This document shows, one piece after another, positions 45,878 through 55,964 of a DNA stretch of 64,000 nt. The notes beneath the pieces are model-generated. The model was not told the DNA's origin. It saw only the letters and a program-made list of their open reading frames with translations, and ran no database searches. Position 1 is the first letter of the stretch. Every line of letters starts with the position of its first letter. The DNA comes from an uncultured Clostridia bacterium. GTDB taxonomy: Bacteria; Bacillota; Clostridia; TANB77; CAG-508. The position numbers and the translations under genes are program-made. The stretch is from NCBI GenBank assembly GCA_934167965.1, contig CAKPMJ010000004.1, positions 124,001-188,000 on the forward strand, written 5' to 3'.

Positions 45878-47776
45878 TCATCCTTTCAACATTTTTTCAA
45901 GGACAATAATAAACATTGCATGGCTCCATCCTAATCCTAATACCCAAACTGGTTTTAAAGTATTATTGTCTATTTGTTCACCTAATAAATTGTGTGTTCC
46001 TACAGTTTTTATTACAAAGTCAAAAGTCTCTTTTGCTTTTCTATTTTCACCTTTTTCTAAATAATATAATGTCATCCATAAATTTGCTATTGGCCAAGGG
46101 TTTCCATTTAAATAGTGGTCTCCTTCAAATCTCATGTATCCACCAGTATAAGTACGTATACTCATATTCATTCTTTCTATTGAGTTTTGAATTTTCTTCT
46201 CGTTGTGTGTAAATACATTAAATGGTGTTACTGCTCCTAATATACTTATATCCATTTTCTTATCTTTGTCATTTCTTACATAGCACTTTTTATCTTCGTC
46301 ATAAAATCTTTTATCTATGTATTGTTTAACTTCTGTTCTTAATTTTTCTATTTCAACTTTAGATTTTGCTATTTTTTCATCTTTTAATCTATTATTTTTG
46401 AAGTCTGATACATTTTTTCCAAGTATTTTATAAATGTTTAACATTGATTCAAAAGCTCCATATATAGCAGATAAACTATATAAAGTTTCCCCCTCATACA
46501 TTTCCCATAGATCATAACTTACATTATATATATGTGTTTCTTCCAATAAGTCTTTTACATACCTTTTTAAGAAATCTATTGCTTTTTCACACATTGGAAG
46601 TGTATCTTTTAAGAATTTGAAGTCTTTTGTGTATTCATAATGTGTATATACTCCATAAACCACTGATGCTGTTTCGTCTATTTGATATCCCCAACATGGT
46701 GCTAACTTACCATCTGAGAAGAATCTTTGCTCCCACATTCCATTTTTACTTTGTGTTTTTTTACAAAATACTTTATAAAATTTTTCTGTTTCTTTTTTCA
46801 TATTTACTATGTCAAAAGCTCTTGTTATATATGCTGCATCTCTAGGCCAACAATATGCATATCTTCCGCATTTTGTAAAATCCTCATCTATTTCTGGAGA
46901 TGCTATTATTCCACCACTTTCGCTATTTGTAAGTAAAGGAAATAATAATATACTTCTATAATATATATCTTGTATTTTTTCTTCATAAGCTGTTGTTGGT
47001 TCTTTCATATTTAAGCCATCATGTTCTTTTACATATTTTCTCCAATAACTCTTTGTTTTTGAATATTCACTTTGAATATCTAACTTTTCTATTCTTTCAA
47101 TTTCTTTTTCAAAATTTGCCATTGCTGATGGTTGTTCTTGCAAACTAATACATATATCTATCTTTCTTTTTTCATTCGGCTTAATTGTACCAATATTGTA
47201 AGATATACTTGAATCATTTGTCATTCCAATGTAATCTTTGTCTTGAATTACTCCTGATTTTATATTGTTTTTGCTTCCATGTATTTGGTGGCTTTCTATT
47301 TTTTTACCTTTTGCAAAAGTTGATACCATAAAATCATGTGCATATTGTATCATTCCATTATCAATTACTTTACATCCAACAAAATTATTTTTATCAGATA
47401 ATATGCTAGAGTGTATTAAAAGCTTTACATCTAAATCTATATTATTTTCATTTATAAATGTGTATCTTTTTATTAATACATTTTCTTTTATTGGTATAAA
47501 ATCTATTTGTAAGACTTTTAAATTAAAATATGTGTTTAATATTTCTGTATTTAACACATTTGTATTCACATCATAATATTGGTGATATTGATTATTTATA
47601 TCTTCATGTAAATATATTAAATCAGAATCATTTATTTTTACTCCTGCATTAAAATATTCTATATATTGTTTATTATCTTTTGCAGGGTAATACATCCTTT
47701 GTAATTCTCCCTTCGTTGTAAATGTTGCTAAAATATTTTTGTTTCCTATTATTGCTTCATTTAAGTATTTTTCCAT
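45878..47776 (-). CDS. Glycoside hydrolase family 15 protein (glucoamylase-like)
   Basis: The 632-residue protein has an N-terminal beta-sandwich domain (about residues 1-240) and a C-terminal (alpha/alpha)6 barrel. Family motifs are GRYAYCWPRDAAYI near residue 310, NGMWEQRFF, and YDLWEMYEGETLYS near residue 426, which carries the general acid Glu. The second catalytic Glu is in LLGEQIDNN near residue 599, followed by VLGLGWSHAMF. There is no signal peptide, so it should act in the cytoplasm on malto- or trehalose-type glucosides. It precedes the pilin-like gene with almost no gap and follows ftsH by 21 bases. The substrate is not clear from sequence. Confidence 0.88.
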   Translation of the reverse strand: MEKYLNEAIIGNKNILATFTTKGELQRMYYPAKDNKQYIEYFNAGVKINDSDLIYLHEDINNQYHQYYDVNTNVLNTEILNTYFNLKVLQIDFIPIKENVLIKRYTFINENNIDLDVKLLIHSSILSDKNNFVGCKVIDNGMIQYAHDFMVSTFAKGKKIESHQIHGSKNNIKSGVIQDKDYIGMTNDSSISYNIGTIKPNEKRKIDICISLQEQPSAMANFEKEIERIEKLDIQSEYSKTKSYWRKYVKEHDGLNMKEPTTAYEEKIQDIYYRSILLFPLLTNSESGGIIASPEIDEDFTKCGRYAYCWPRDAAYITRAFDIVNMKKETEKFYKVFCKKTQSKNGMWEQRFFSDGKLAPCWGYQIDETASVVYGVYTHYEYTKDFKFLKDTLPMCEKAIDFLKRYVKDLLEETHIYNVSYDLWEMYEGETLYSLSAIYGAFESMLNIYKILGKNVSDFKNNRLKDEKIAKSKVEIEKLRTEVKQYIDKRFYDEDKKCYVRNDKDKKMDISILGAVTPFNVFTHNEKKIQNSIERMNMSIRTYTGGYMRFEGDHYLNGNPWPIANLWMTLYYLEKGENRKAKETFDFVIKTVGTHNLLGEQIDNNTLKPVWVLGLGWSHAMFIIVLEKMLKG

Positions 47777-47797
47777 TATTTTATCCTTTCCTTTTTC

Positions 47798-49675
47798 CTA
47801 ATCATTTGTGAAAAAGCTTGCAAATTCTTCACTATTTATTTTTTCTTTAATTAATAATCTTTCTGCAATTCCTTCTAGTTTATCATAATGTTCTCTTAAT
47901 ATTGTTTGTGCATCATTATAAGCTGTATCTATTAGCTCTTTAACTTCTTTTCCTATTTCATCTCCAATGTTTTCTCCAAACATTTCAAGTGGATATTCTC
48001 CATTTTCATCTTTTAAAGATATCGGACCTATTATATCACTCATACCATATTTTATTACCATATCTCTTGCAATTTGAGTGGCTATTTCTATATCATTACT
48101 TGCTCCTGTTGATATATCATCTAATGCTATTTTTTCAGCTGCACGTCCACCTAAAAGTGCTATTAATTTTTCTAACATTTCTGTTTTTGAAATATAAGAT
48201 TTGTCTTCATCACTTTTATACATTGTATATCCACCAGCTACACCTCTTGGCACAATTGATATTTCTTTTACATCTTTTTGGCTTGGTAAATACCAGCTTA
48301 CAACTGCATGTCCTGCTTCATGGTATGCAGTTAATTTTTTATCTTTATCAGATATTACTCTATTATGCTTTTCAAGTCCTACTGTTACTTTTTTAACAGC
48401 TTCTTCTATGTCATCTTGCATTATTACATTATGCTCTCTTTTCGTTGCAAGTATTGCTGCTTCATTTAAAATATTTGCAAGCTCTGCACCTGTAAATCCT
48501 GATGTATCCTCTGCAATGCTTTCAAAAGATATATCATCTGCAAATTTTTTATCTTTTGCATGAATTTTTAAGATTGCTTCTCTTCCTTTTAAGTCTGGTG
48601 CTGGAATTGTTATTTGTCTATCAAATCTTCCTGGTCTTAATAATGCTTTATCTAGCATTTCTGGTCTATTTGTTGCAGCTAAAACGATTATTGTTTCTTC
48701 TGACGAGAATCCATCCATTTCTACCAATAATTGATTTAATGTTTGATTATTTTCAGTTTCCGCTCCACTTCCACTTGTTCTTCTTGAACCTATAGCATCT
48801 ATTTCATCTATAAATACAATACAAGGTGATAATCTTCTTGCTCTTTCAAATAGTTTTCTAACTCTTGATGCTCCAAGTCCTGCAAACATTTCTATAAATT
48901 CTGATCCACTCATTGATATAAATGGTACATTTGCTTCTCCTGCAATCGCTTTAGCTATTAATGTTTTTCCTGTTCCCGGTTTTCCATAAAGTAATATTCC
49001 CTTTGGAATTTTGGCTCCCATTTCTGTATATTTTTTAGGATGTTTTAAGAAATCTACTACTTCAACTAGTTCTCCTTTTTCTTCATCTAATCCTGCTACA
49101 TCATCAAATTTTATCTTTATTTTTCTTTCTGTGTCATCATATACATCACCTTTCTCTGTTAGTCCTTGCATTTTAAATATCATTATAAATAAAGCAAGCA
49201 TTATAATTGTAGGTAAAAATGATATAAAATATGATGGTAGTTTTGTTAATATATTTGGTGTTTTTTGAATAAGTTCAAATTTATTATCTTTTGAAACTTG
49301 TTCTTGTATTAATTCCATGAAAGTTTGTGTACTTGGTATAATTGCAGTTTTTATTAACTTTTCATCTACTTCTGTTTTTCCTTTTTCATCTTTTTTGTCT
49401 TTATCGTATTTAACACCATCTTTTACTATTTCTTTATTTTCATCTATTTCTTGTTTTAATGTAACTTTTACACTTGTACTTCCTGTTGTCATTTCTATCT
49501 TTTCTATATTTTCATTTTCTAGTTGTTTTTGTAGATCTGTATATGATAGTGTTTTCTCATTATTTTTATCTTTGTTTTGTAACATATATATTGCAAATAT
49601 TACTGCTGCCAACATTAAAATTGTTAATACTAAACTTAACATTCCTGTTTTGTTTTTCTTATTATTTTTAGCCAT
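47798..49675 (-). CDS. ftsH: ATP-dependent zinc metalloprotease FtsH
   Basis: FtsH degrades membrane and short-lived cytoplasmic proteins. The 625-residue protein has a first membrane helix at residues 12-30, an extracytoplasmic part that carries an unusually Lys/Glu-rich stretch (VKYDKDKKDEKGKTEVDEK), and a second helix near 150. Walker A is GKPGTGKTLIAKAIAGEA near residue 233, Walker B is IVFIDEIDAIG, the SRH is around AATNRPEMLDKALLRPGRFDR, and the zinc site is YHEAGHAVV near 455. It lies between the DUF1189 gene and the GH15 gene, and reads in the same direction. Confidence 0.96.
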   Translation of the reverse strand: MAKNNKKNKTGMLSLVLTILMLAAVIFAIYMLQNKDKNNEKTLSYTDLQKQLENENIEKIEMTTGSTSVKVTLKQEIDENKEIVKDGVKYDKDKKDEKGKTEVDEKLIKTAIIPSTQTFMELIQEQVSKDNKFELIQKTPNILTKLPSYFISFLPTIIMLALFIMIFKMQGLTEKGDVYDDTERKIKIKFDDVAGLDEEKGELVEVVDFLKHPKKYTEMGAKIPKGILLYGKPGTGKTLIAKAIAGEANVPFISMSGSEFIEMFAGLGASRVRKLFERARRLSPCIVFIDEIDAIGSRRTSGSGAETENNQTLNQLLVEMDGFSSEETIIVLAATNRPEMLDKALLRPGRFDRQITIPAPDLKGREAILKIHAKDKKFADDISFESIAEDTSGFTGAELANILNEAAILATKREHNVIMQDDIEEAVKKVTVGLEKHNRVISDKDKKLTAYHEAGHAVVSWYLPSQKDVKEISIVPRGVAGGYTMYKSDEDKSYISKTEMLEKLIALLGGRAAEKIALDDISTGASNDIEIATQIARDMVIKYGMSDIIGPISLKDENGEYPLEMFGENIGDEIGKEVKELIDTAYNDAQTILREHYDKLEGIAERLLIKEKINSEEFASFFTND

Positions 49676-49690
49676 TTTATTACATCCTTT

Positions 49691-50707
49691 CTATGCTTCT
49701 GAACCTTGATGTTCACTGTCACCATCTACTTCTGGTTTTTCCTCTTTATCTTCCTTCTTTTCTTTTTTTTCATCCTCTTCTTTTTCTTCTGGTTCTTCTT
49801 GTACTTCTTCCTCTTGCTCTTGCTTTTTCTCATTCATAATTTTCATAAGTTCAATTTGTTGTTTTATCAAATCAGATTTAATCATAAATATTGCTGCTAC
49901 TAAACATACATATCCTATTGCACTATACATGAAATCAAAATATTTAATTTCAAATTCTATAAACATATTTAAAAATACATATAATAATTTTAATATAACA
50001 GATAATGTAAGCGCATATACAGACATATTAAATATTGCTCTATATCTTATTCTTATTTTTGTTAAATACATTGTTATTAATCCAAATGCTGATAATACTA
50101 ATATATCTATCAATGTTACTATAAAATACATTGCAAATGTTACTAATACTCCCACTAATCCATAGATTATATATATATTATTATTGTTTACTAAATCCAT
50201 TATATCTGATTTTTGAAATTCACTTATATTAAATTGGCTTAGTGTATCATTATAATAGTATCCTTCTTCTACTCCATCATTATATATAATAACTTTATTT
50301 TTCAACCATACAATCCCTATTTTAGCAGACCTAATATCTTTTTCATATTCTTGTATGACTTGGCTGTCTTCTGTTTCTGTATCAATAATCATTGTGCCTC
50401 TTTCACTTTCTGTTTTTGATACTTTATCATTTACAGGTTTTACTTGTAAGATGCCATCTTTATAATTTATCTCCTCAAAATTTTCATCCACATATTTCAT
50501 ACCCTGTTGTAGTGTTTGATTTAGATTATAAATCATACCGATAACTAATATAGCACTAAAAATCAACATTAATTTTGCTAAATATGCAAATGCAGATCCT
50601 ACTCCTTCAGTTGCCATTTCTGGATATCTTTCAAATTTTGTGATTGAATACCATACTTTTTTAAAGAACCCTATTTTTTTCGTTTTGTTTTGTTCACTAC
50701 TATCCAT
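49691..50707 (-). CDS. DUF1189 family membrane protein with acidic tail
   Basis: The 338-residue protein has the N-terminal family feature FFKKVWYSITKFERYPEMA, about five membrane helices, and an extracytoplasmic domain of about 100 residues between helices 1 and 2. The C-terminal 45 residues are almost only Glu, Lys, Asp and Gln (EEEVQEEPEEKEEDEKKEKK), a cytoplasmic tail that may bind positive partners. The family has no settled function; it lies near wall genes in many Firmicutes. It starts one base before the end of alr, and the gap to ftsH is 15 bases, so the three genes are in one operon. Confidence 0.8.
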   Translation of the reverse strand: MDSSEQNKTKKIGFFKKVWYSITKFERYPEMATEGVGSAFAYLAKLMLIFSAILVIGMIYNLNQTLQQGMKYVDENFEEINYKDGILQVKPVNDKVSKTESERGTMIIDTETEDSQVIQEYEKDIRSAKIGIVWLKNKVIIYNDGVEEGYYYNDTLSQFNISEFQKSDIMDLVNNNNIYIIYGLVGVLVTFAMYFIVTLIDILVLSAFGLITMYLTKIRIRYRAIFNMSVYALTLSVILKLLYVFLNMFIEFEIKYFDFMYSAIGYVCLVAAIFMIKSDLIKQQIELMKIMNEKKQEQEEEVQEEPEEKEEDEKKEKKEDKEEKPEVDGDSEHQGSEA

Positions 50708-51838
50708 TTATCTGTACTCCCTTCTAATACTGCTATCAACAAACATTGGACTTACATTTAATATTACTTCATCATTAATTTCTATGTCTTTTCCTGTAAT
50801 ATCTACAGAAACATGGAACATCCCAATTCTTCCAAGCACTTTACATTTATATCCTTTAATCTCTACGTATAAGTTTTTATCTTTTAAACTATCTTTTATA
50901 TCTCTTACAATATAACGTAGCTTGTCCCTTTTTCTAAACATGTCCCTTTGTTCTCTAACATTAAATCCATCTGCATATCCACAAGGAATTATTGCAATTT
51001 TTGTTTGTTTTTTTGTAGTATAAGAATTTGAATATCCTATATTATATCCCTTTTCTAAAGTTTTTATTTCTGCAACATTTGACCTTAAATCTGCTATTTT
51101 CTTTAATCCATATATATTTGGAATTGCTATTCTTCCTAAAAATGCTGAACCTACTCTTACAGCATTCAATCTCATTCCTTTGAATTTTAAAAATGCTGAA
51201 GAGTTACATATATGTAGCATTCCTGTTTCTACTTTATTTTCTTTTAAGTATTCTATGCAATCCATAAATCTCTCAAATTGTTCCTTAGTATAATTGTCTT
51301 TTTCATAAAAAGCTAAAGAGAAATGTGAAAATGTCCCTTCTATTTTTACTTGTTTCCAACTTTGAATAGCTTGTACCATTTCTGGTTTCTTGTCATAAAC
51401 AAATCCATATCTTCCAAATCCTGTGTCTATTTTTAGATGTGCTTTTATCGTTTTTCCTAATCTTTCTCCTATTTCTTCAGCCACATCTCCCGCTTCTTTA
51501 GAACCTATTGTTATTATTATGTCATTTTGAACTAACTTTTCCACATCTTTTTTTACTGCTGTGGATGAAAGCATTAATATTTGAGTAGTTATACCTGCTT
51601 CTCTTAAAGCTATTGCTTCTTCTACAGTTGCTACTGCTAAAAATGATATTCCATTATCTATTAAAAACTTAGAATATGGAACTAATCCTAGCCCATATCC
51701 ATTTCCTTTTACAACTGCTATTATTTTAATATTTTTATGGTCGTCATTTCTTCCTGTTTCTTCTACCATTTCTTTTATTCTTTTTATATTATGTTTTAAA
51801 TCTTGTTTATTAATTACTAAAGATTTCAAATCTACCAA
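50708..51838 (-). CDS. alr: Alanine racemase
   Basis: The 376-residue PLP enzyme makes D-alanine for peptidoglycan. The PLP lysine is in [13 protein letters not shown] near residue 45, where most family members have KANAYGHG. The phosphate-binding loop is around RVGSAFLGR, and the catalytic Tyr is in [19 protein letters not shown]. The CGYADG segment and the C-terminal beta domain with [14 protein letters not shown] are present. The sequence is more divergent than typical Alr, so a broader amino-acid racemase is possible. It follows femX by 11 bases and overlaps the DUF1189 gene end-to-start, in keeping with a wall-synthesis operon. Confidence 0.88.
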   Translation of the reverse strand: MVDLKSLVINKQDLKHNIKRIKEMVEETGRNDDHKNIKIIAVVKGNGYGLGLVPYSKFLIDNGISFLAVATVEEAIALREAGITTQILMLSSTAVKKDVEKLVQNDIIITIGSKEAGDVAEEIGERLGKTIKAHLKIDTGFGRYGFVYDKKPEMVQAIQSWKQVKIEGTFSHFSLAFYEKDNYTKEQFERFMDCIEYLKENKVETGMLHICNSSAFLKFKGMRLNAVRVGSAFLGRIAIPNIYGLKKIADLRSNVAEIKTLEKGYNIGYSNSYTTKKQTKIAIIPCGYADGFNVREQRDMFRKRDKLRYIVRDIKDSLKDKNLYVEIKGYKCKVLGRIGMFHVSVDITGKDIEINDEVILNVSPMFVDSSIRREYR

Positions 51839-51849
51839 TTCCTTTTTTA

Positions 51850-52896
51850 TTATTTCTTAAATTTTAATTTTATAGCTCTTAAACTTCTAAAGGTTTTTTC
51901 TGTGAATTTATACATTTTATACATAAATGGTTTAAAGTCTATATATACTTCACCAATAAATTCTGTATATTCTGCTCCAAATCCTTTTTTAAATCTATAT
52001 AGTCCATTACTGTTATCTGCAATTCCAGGAACTCCTCTTAAATCATATATGTCACTCTTATTATTTACTGCCATTTTTATCATTTCCCATTGCAATAAAT
52101 AATTTGGCATTAGGTTTCTATGTTCATTACTGCTTGCTCCATATAAATACCATGTTTTGTTTCCATACATTATTGGAATTACTCCTGATATTGGCTTGTC
52201 TTCATAATATGCCATTAATAGTTTTATATGTTTTGGTCCTAAACAATCATACATTTTCTCAAAATATTCTAATGGTCTTGTTATGAATCCATCTCTTATT
52301 CCTGTTGTTACCATTATTTTATGGAATTCTTTTAAGTCTTCTCTTGTTCCTTCTCTTACTTGAACTCCTTTTTTGGTTGCAAGTCTTATGTTATATCTTG
52401 TTTTTTGATGGAAATTTTTAAACAACTCATCTTCTGTCTTGTTTTTGGTGTTTAATCTAAATACATACCTTGGTTGTATTTCTTCTCTAAAGTTCTTTGC
52501 ATCATCTTTTATTTTGTACCCAAGGTTTTGTACAATATTTCTAAATTCCAAGTCTGAGCTTACTATATCTGGTTCTATTCTTAATACTATTGCATTATAT
52601 TTTTTTGCTAATTCTTTTGCTCCATCTGTTAGTTGTTTTAGTACATCTATATCATGTATGTCACATACAGGTCCTCTTGATGAATACATTATGTTTCCGA
52701 AAAATGGTATTTTTCTTATTAATACCATAAGTGACCCTATTATGTTTCCTTTTTCATCTTCTGCTAATATTATTTCTGTCTTCCAACTTGTTTTTACTTT
52801 TGACCATTCTATTGATTGTTGAAAGTTACATCTTTCATGTGTTTCTAAAAATTTTGTGTATTCTTCTTCAGATTTTTTATCTGTTACAAATCTCAT
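51850..52896 (-). CDS. FemABX peptidyltransferase (peptidoglycan interpeptide bridge)
   Basis: The 348-residue protein has two GNAT-like domains of the FemX type. The N-terminal [20 protein letters not shown] is the common FemABX start. Later parts are [23 protein letters not shown], and [17 protein letters not shown]. The second domain carries [19 protein letters not shown] and [20 protein letters not shown] with [12 protein letters not shown]. Such enzymes add the first amino acid of the bridge from aminoacyl-tRNA to lipid II or modify the stem peptide. It is the first gene of the operon after the promoter at 52959-52987 and precedes alr. The transferred amino acid is not known. Confidence 0.88.
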   Translation of the reverse strand: MRFVTDKKSEEEYTKFLETHERCNFQQSIEWSKVKTSWKTEIILAEDEKGNIIGSLMVLIRKIPFFGNIMYSSRGPVCDIHDIDVLKQLTDGAKELAKKYNAIVLRIEPDIVSSDLEFRNIVQNLGYKIKDDAKNFREEIQPRYVFRLNTKNKTEDELFKNFHQKTRYNIRLATKKGVQVREGTREDLKEFHKIMVTTGIRDGFITRPLEYFEKMYDCLGPKHIKLLMAYYEDKPISGVIPIMYGNKTWYLYGASSNEHRNLMPNYLLQWEMIKMAVNNKSDIYDLRGVPGIADNSNGLYRFKKGFGAEYTEFIGEVYIDFKPFMYKMYKFTEKTFRSLRAIKLKFKK

Positions 52897-52958
52897 TATT
52901 TATTCATTCCTTTTTTATATTTTTTGACTATTAAGATATTTTTTCTAAAATCGTTTAT

Positions 52959-52987
52959 ATTATACTATAACTGTTTTTTTATTTCAA
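52959..52987 (-). promoter_or_regulatory. Promoter of the femX-alr-ftsH operon
   Basis: TTGAAA (52982-52987), 17 bases, TATAAT (52959-52964) on the minus strand. Confidence 0.65.
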
Positions 52988-53050
52988 TATTTTTTCTCAT
53001 TTTTTCTTTTATGAATATATCATATTATACTATTTTTTTTCAACAAAATT

Positions 53051-53078
53051 CCCACCTAATTATTACTAACTAGGTGGG
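53051..53078 (-). terminator. Terminator of the ClpX-like gene
   Basis: An 8-bp stem CCCACCTA/TAGGTGGG with a 12-nt loop, 9 bases after the stop, is followed on the minus strand by AATTTTGTTG. The T run is modest. Confidence 0.6.
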
Positions 53079-53086
53079 CGATTTAA

Positions 53087-54157
53087 TTATGACAATTTAT
53101 ACTTTGTATTATCTTTCACAATATCCATATATAACTCACATCTCTTATATTTTCCAGGATATGAAAGAATATTATACAAAATATTTTCAAATATATAGTT
53201 TACTGTATTGCTTAATTCTCTTGCTCCTGTATCAAAAGCTAAAGACTGTTCCGCAATTGCCTCAAAAAGTTTACCATCATATGATAATAATACACCTCTT
53301 TGTTTAAGCTCTGATTGATAACGTCTGAATATTGATAGTTTTGACTTTTTTAATATTAATGCCAAGTCTTTTTTTGACAATTTATTCATTTCAATAATAT
53401 TATCAATTCTTCCAACAAATTCCTCTGGCATACCATATTTAATTAAGTCTTCTTTTATAAATTTAGGTTGCTCCTCTGTTGCCTTTTTATTAGTTGAGAA
53501 ACCTATCTCATTTGTATTTAGTCTCTTGTTTCTTATTTTCTCTAAACCTGAAAATGCTCCCAAAAATATTATTGTAATGTTTTTGGTATCAAAATCAATC
53601 ATATTACTTTCGCCAAAAACATCATTCTCTATGTCAATTTTCATTTTAGTTCCTTCAATAATTTTCAAAAGACTTTTTAATACCTCTACTCCTGAAACGT
53701 CATGTTCTTCATGATTTCCAGCTTTTTTATCAATTTCATCAACTACAATCATTCCATTTTTTGCTAATTCTATATTTCCATTAGCATTGTCTATGAGATT
53801 ATATATCATATCATGAACATCAAAACCATAGTACCCTTCTTGAGTATATTTGGTTGCATCTTCTATTGTATATGGTATATGCAAATATTTCGCAATCTCT
53901 TTAATTGTAGCTGTCTTACCAGTACCACTTGAACCAATAATTAATGTATTGGTTTTTATTGATTTAAACTCTCTAGACCTATATATTGCTGTTATTATCT
54001 GTCGAACCTGCTGGTCCTGTCCAATGATACTTTGCAATACACATCTTTCCAGTTTTTGAATATTAGGCATATTTTTCTTTTTCCGTGTATGATCTCCTCC
54101 TGCACTCGCTATTGCTTGGCCAGAACCTACTGAATCTTTTTTCCGGATATTTGTCAT
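53087..54157 (-). CDS. ClpX-like AAA+ unfoldase without zinc domain
   Basis: The 356-residue protein follows ClpX from the AAA+ start: SIIGQDQQVRQIITAIY, Walker A IGSSGTGKTATIKEIA, the pore loop EGYYGFDVHDMI (GYVG in ClpX), Walker B IVVDEIDKKAG, DVSGVEVLKSLLKIIEGT, and arginine finger EEFVGRIDNI. NEIGFSTNKK lies where ClpX has its ClpP-docking IGF loop, so docking may be kept. The N-terminal C4 zinc domain is absent and is replaced by 45 basic residues (MTNIRKKDS to MPNIQKLER). It is the second gene of a pair with the beta-CASP protein and has an AAGGAGGG site. It could unfold a special set of substrates. Confidence 0.8.
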   Translation of the reverse strand: MTNIRKKDSVGSGQAIASAGGDHTRKKKNMPNIQKLERCVLQSIIGQDQQVRQIITAIYRSREFKSIKTNTLIIGSSGTGKTATIKEIAKYLHIPYTIEDATKYTQEGYYGFDVHDMIYNLIDNANGNIELAKNGMIVVDEIDKKAGNHEEHDVSGVEVLKSLLKIIEGTKMKIDIENDVFGESNMIDFDTKNITIIFLGAFSGLEKIRNKRLNTNEIGFSTNKKATEEQPKFIKEDLIKYGMPEEFVGRIDNIIEMNKLSKKDLALILKKSKLSIFRRYQSELKQRGVLLSYDGKLFEAIAEQSLAFDTGARELSNTVNYIFENILYNILSYPGKYKRCELYMDIVKDNTKYKLS

Positions 54158-54202
54158 AATTTTCCCTCCTTATACATCTTACAAGATGCGTGAAATTATT
54201 TT

Positions 54203-55618
54203 TTAATCAAATTTAGTTGATAATGTCTTTACAAGTCCATACGGATTTATTCTAAAGAAATAATCTCTTCCTAATAAACCCACATTTTTTGTGTCTACTT
54301 CATTTAAAACCCTTTTTGAAAACTCTTCTTTACTCTTAATCTCTCCATGATTTATCAAGACTAATTTCAATTCTTCAAATTGTTTTAAGAATTCAATCAT
54401 TTCATCAGATTTTGCATGTGCAGAATATTCATTTGTATATTCTACTTTTGCTCTTTTAACTAGCAAACATCCTCCAAATTCTACAGTTTCGCCGAATTCT
54501 GCATTTTTTAAATTTGCACCTAAAGTACCTTCTGCAGTATATCCGGTGAAATGAATTAATGCTCCCTTTCTTCTTATATACTCCGGTATATAAAGCTGAG
54601 CTGGTCCATAAGAACCCATACCTGATGTTGTAACAATAATCTTCTTTTCTTTACTCAATAACACTTCTTCTCTATTTTCTTTATTTACAAATGTTATATT
54701 TTCCGGTAAGAAATCCTTCATATTGTCTTTTATTTCCAATTCACCTTTAAGGTATAAATTAGTATACTTCATTGCTAACTTTCCATCAAAGTATATTGGA
54801 ACTTCAACATCTAACTTTTTGGATTTCTGCATGCACTTTAATTCATATAGAATTTCCTGAGCTCTTCCTAATGAAAATACAGGTGCTACAACTGTTCCAT
54901 TTTCCTTTATACATTCTAGTATATTTTCTTTGAAACATCTTTTGATTTCACTTGTATCCATATCTCCATAGGTCGATTCCTGTATTACCGTTAAAGGTAA
55001 TCTCCTAACCCAAGCAGGGATTTTCTTTACATTGAAAAACATATTCTTGTTATTGTAGTCACCACTAAATAATATGTTTATAGTTTCACATTTGGGGTAA
55101 CTAATTTGAATCAATATGCTTGCTGCACCTAAAAGATGTCCATTACTTAAAAAAGTTACTTTTATATAATTTCCTATCTTGAATGTTTGATTAATCTCAC
55201 ATGGTTTTAAAAGATCTATCGCCCTTTCAACATCTTCATCCTTATATAAACATTTTACATTTTTTCGTTTAGATACATCTCTTAAAACTTTTAAGTTATC
55301 ATATAATGCCAAAGGCAGTAACTTACAAGTTGTTTCAGTTGCATAAATTTCTTTGCAAAATCCCTTTTCTACCATAAATGGTATTCTTCCTGTATGATCA
55401 ACATGATTATGTGTGATCAAACAGAATTCTACATCTTCTGGATGAAAAGGTAATGTCTGATTTAATTCTTCATATTGTTTTTCTTGAAATAAACCACAAT
55501 CAACCACAAACCGTATTGTTTCTCCATTTGGTAATTTTACAATCACCAAATTACAAGAACCAGTTACTTCTTGATTCATTGCCATTATATCGACATAAAA
55601 CCGTTCCTTTGATGCCAT
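54203..55618 (-). CDS. MBL-fold beta-CASP nuclease, second copy
   Basis: The 471-residue protein has the MBL motif ITHNHVDHTGRIPFM near residue 88 and later HLLGAASILI and SAHAKSDEMIEF. The beta-CASP region has TVVAPVFSLGRAQEIL and VTTSGMGSYGPAQLYI. The protein is shorter than the 30107 copy and lacks the long C-terminal helix. It starts with a rather unusual N-terminus (RFYVDIMAMNQEVTGSCNL). It is the first gene after the promoter at 55681-55709 and is followed after 45 bases by the ClpX-like gene. The function is probably RNA cleavage; no target is known. Confidence 0.82.
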   Translation of the reverse strand: MASKERFYVDIMAMNQEVTGSCNLVIVKLPNGETIRFVVDCGLFQEKQYEELNQTLPFHPEDVEFCLITHNHVDHTGRIPFMVEKGFCKEIYATETTCKLLPLALYDNLKVLRDVSKRKNVKCLYKDEDVERAIDLLKPCEINQTFKIGNYIKVTFLSNGHLLGAASILIQISYPKCETINILFSGDYNNKNMFFNVKKIPAWVRRLPLTVIQESTYGDMDTSEIKRCFKENILECIKENGTVVAPVFSLGRAQEILYELKCMQKSKKLDVEVPIYFDGKLAMKYTNLYLKGELEIKDNMKDFLPENITFVNKENREEVLLSKEKKIIVTTSGMGSYGPAQLYIPEYIRRKGALIHFTGYTAEGTLGANLKNAEFGETVEFGGCLLVKRAKVEYTNEYSAHAKSDEMIEFLKQFEELKLVLINHGEIKSKEEFSKRVLNEVDTKNVGLLGRDYFFRINPYGLVKTLSTKFD

Positions 55619-55680
55619 AAATAATTCCTCCTACATTAAATTAATTTATTCAATGTTTTTAAAAATACATTGTACCATAC

Positions 55681-55709
55681 AATATATCACCTTTAACGTT
55701 TTATGTCAA
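55681..55709 (-). promoter_or_regulatory. Promoter of the beta-CASP/ClpX-like pair
   Basis: TTGACA (55704-55709), 17 bases, TATATT (55681-55686) on the minus strand, a near-consensus pair. Confidence 0.65.
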
Positions 55710-55724
55710 TATTTTCCGTTGATT

Positions 55725-55880
55725 TTATTTAGTTCCAAATATTCTATCTCCGTCGTCTCCTAGTCCTGGGACTATGTTGCTAGCATTAGTTCTAATAATA
55801 TAACTTCTTTTTCTTCTATACACTTTGAGACCTTGTAAAAATCTTTCTGTCATTTCCATTTTTGCTCTTACAATTGGTAT
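55725..55880 (-). pseudogene. upp: Remnant of uracil phosphoribosyltransferase
   Basis: The frame ends IVPGLGDDGDRIFGTK, nearly identical to the usual UPRT C-terminus (VPGLGDAGDRIFGTK). Before it stands PIVRAKMEMTERFLQG, which matches the P-I-L-R-A-G-L-G-M segment in the middle of UPRT. The 100 or so residues between these two parts, with the PRPP-binding loop, are missing, and the first half of the gene is missing too. It is therefore a decayed gene with an internal deletion. No ribosome site is seen. The promoter of the beta-CASP gene begins 16 bases after its stop. Confidence 0.7.
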
Positions 55881-55964
55881 ATAAATATTTTTTTCAATAT
55901 TTTATAGATATTAATAAAAATTTATGTTACAATATTCTTAGATTAAATTAAAAGGAGTTTTACT

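Noticed and set aside
53087..54157. ClpX-like protein that cannot dock to ClpP
   Set aside because: I first thought the IGF loop was missing, but NEIGFSTNKK lies at the expected place, so docking may be kept. Only the zinc domain is absent.
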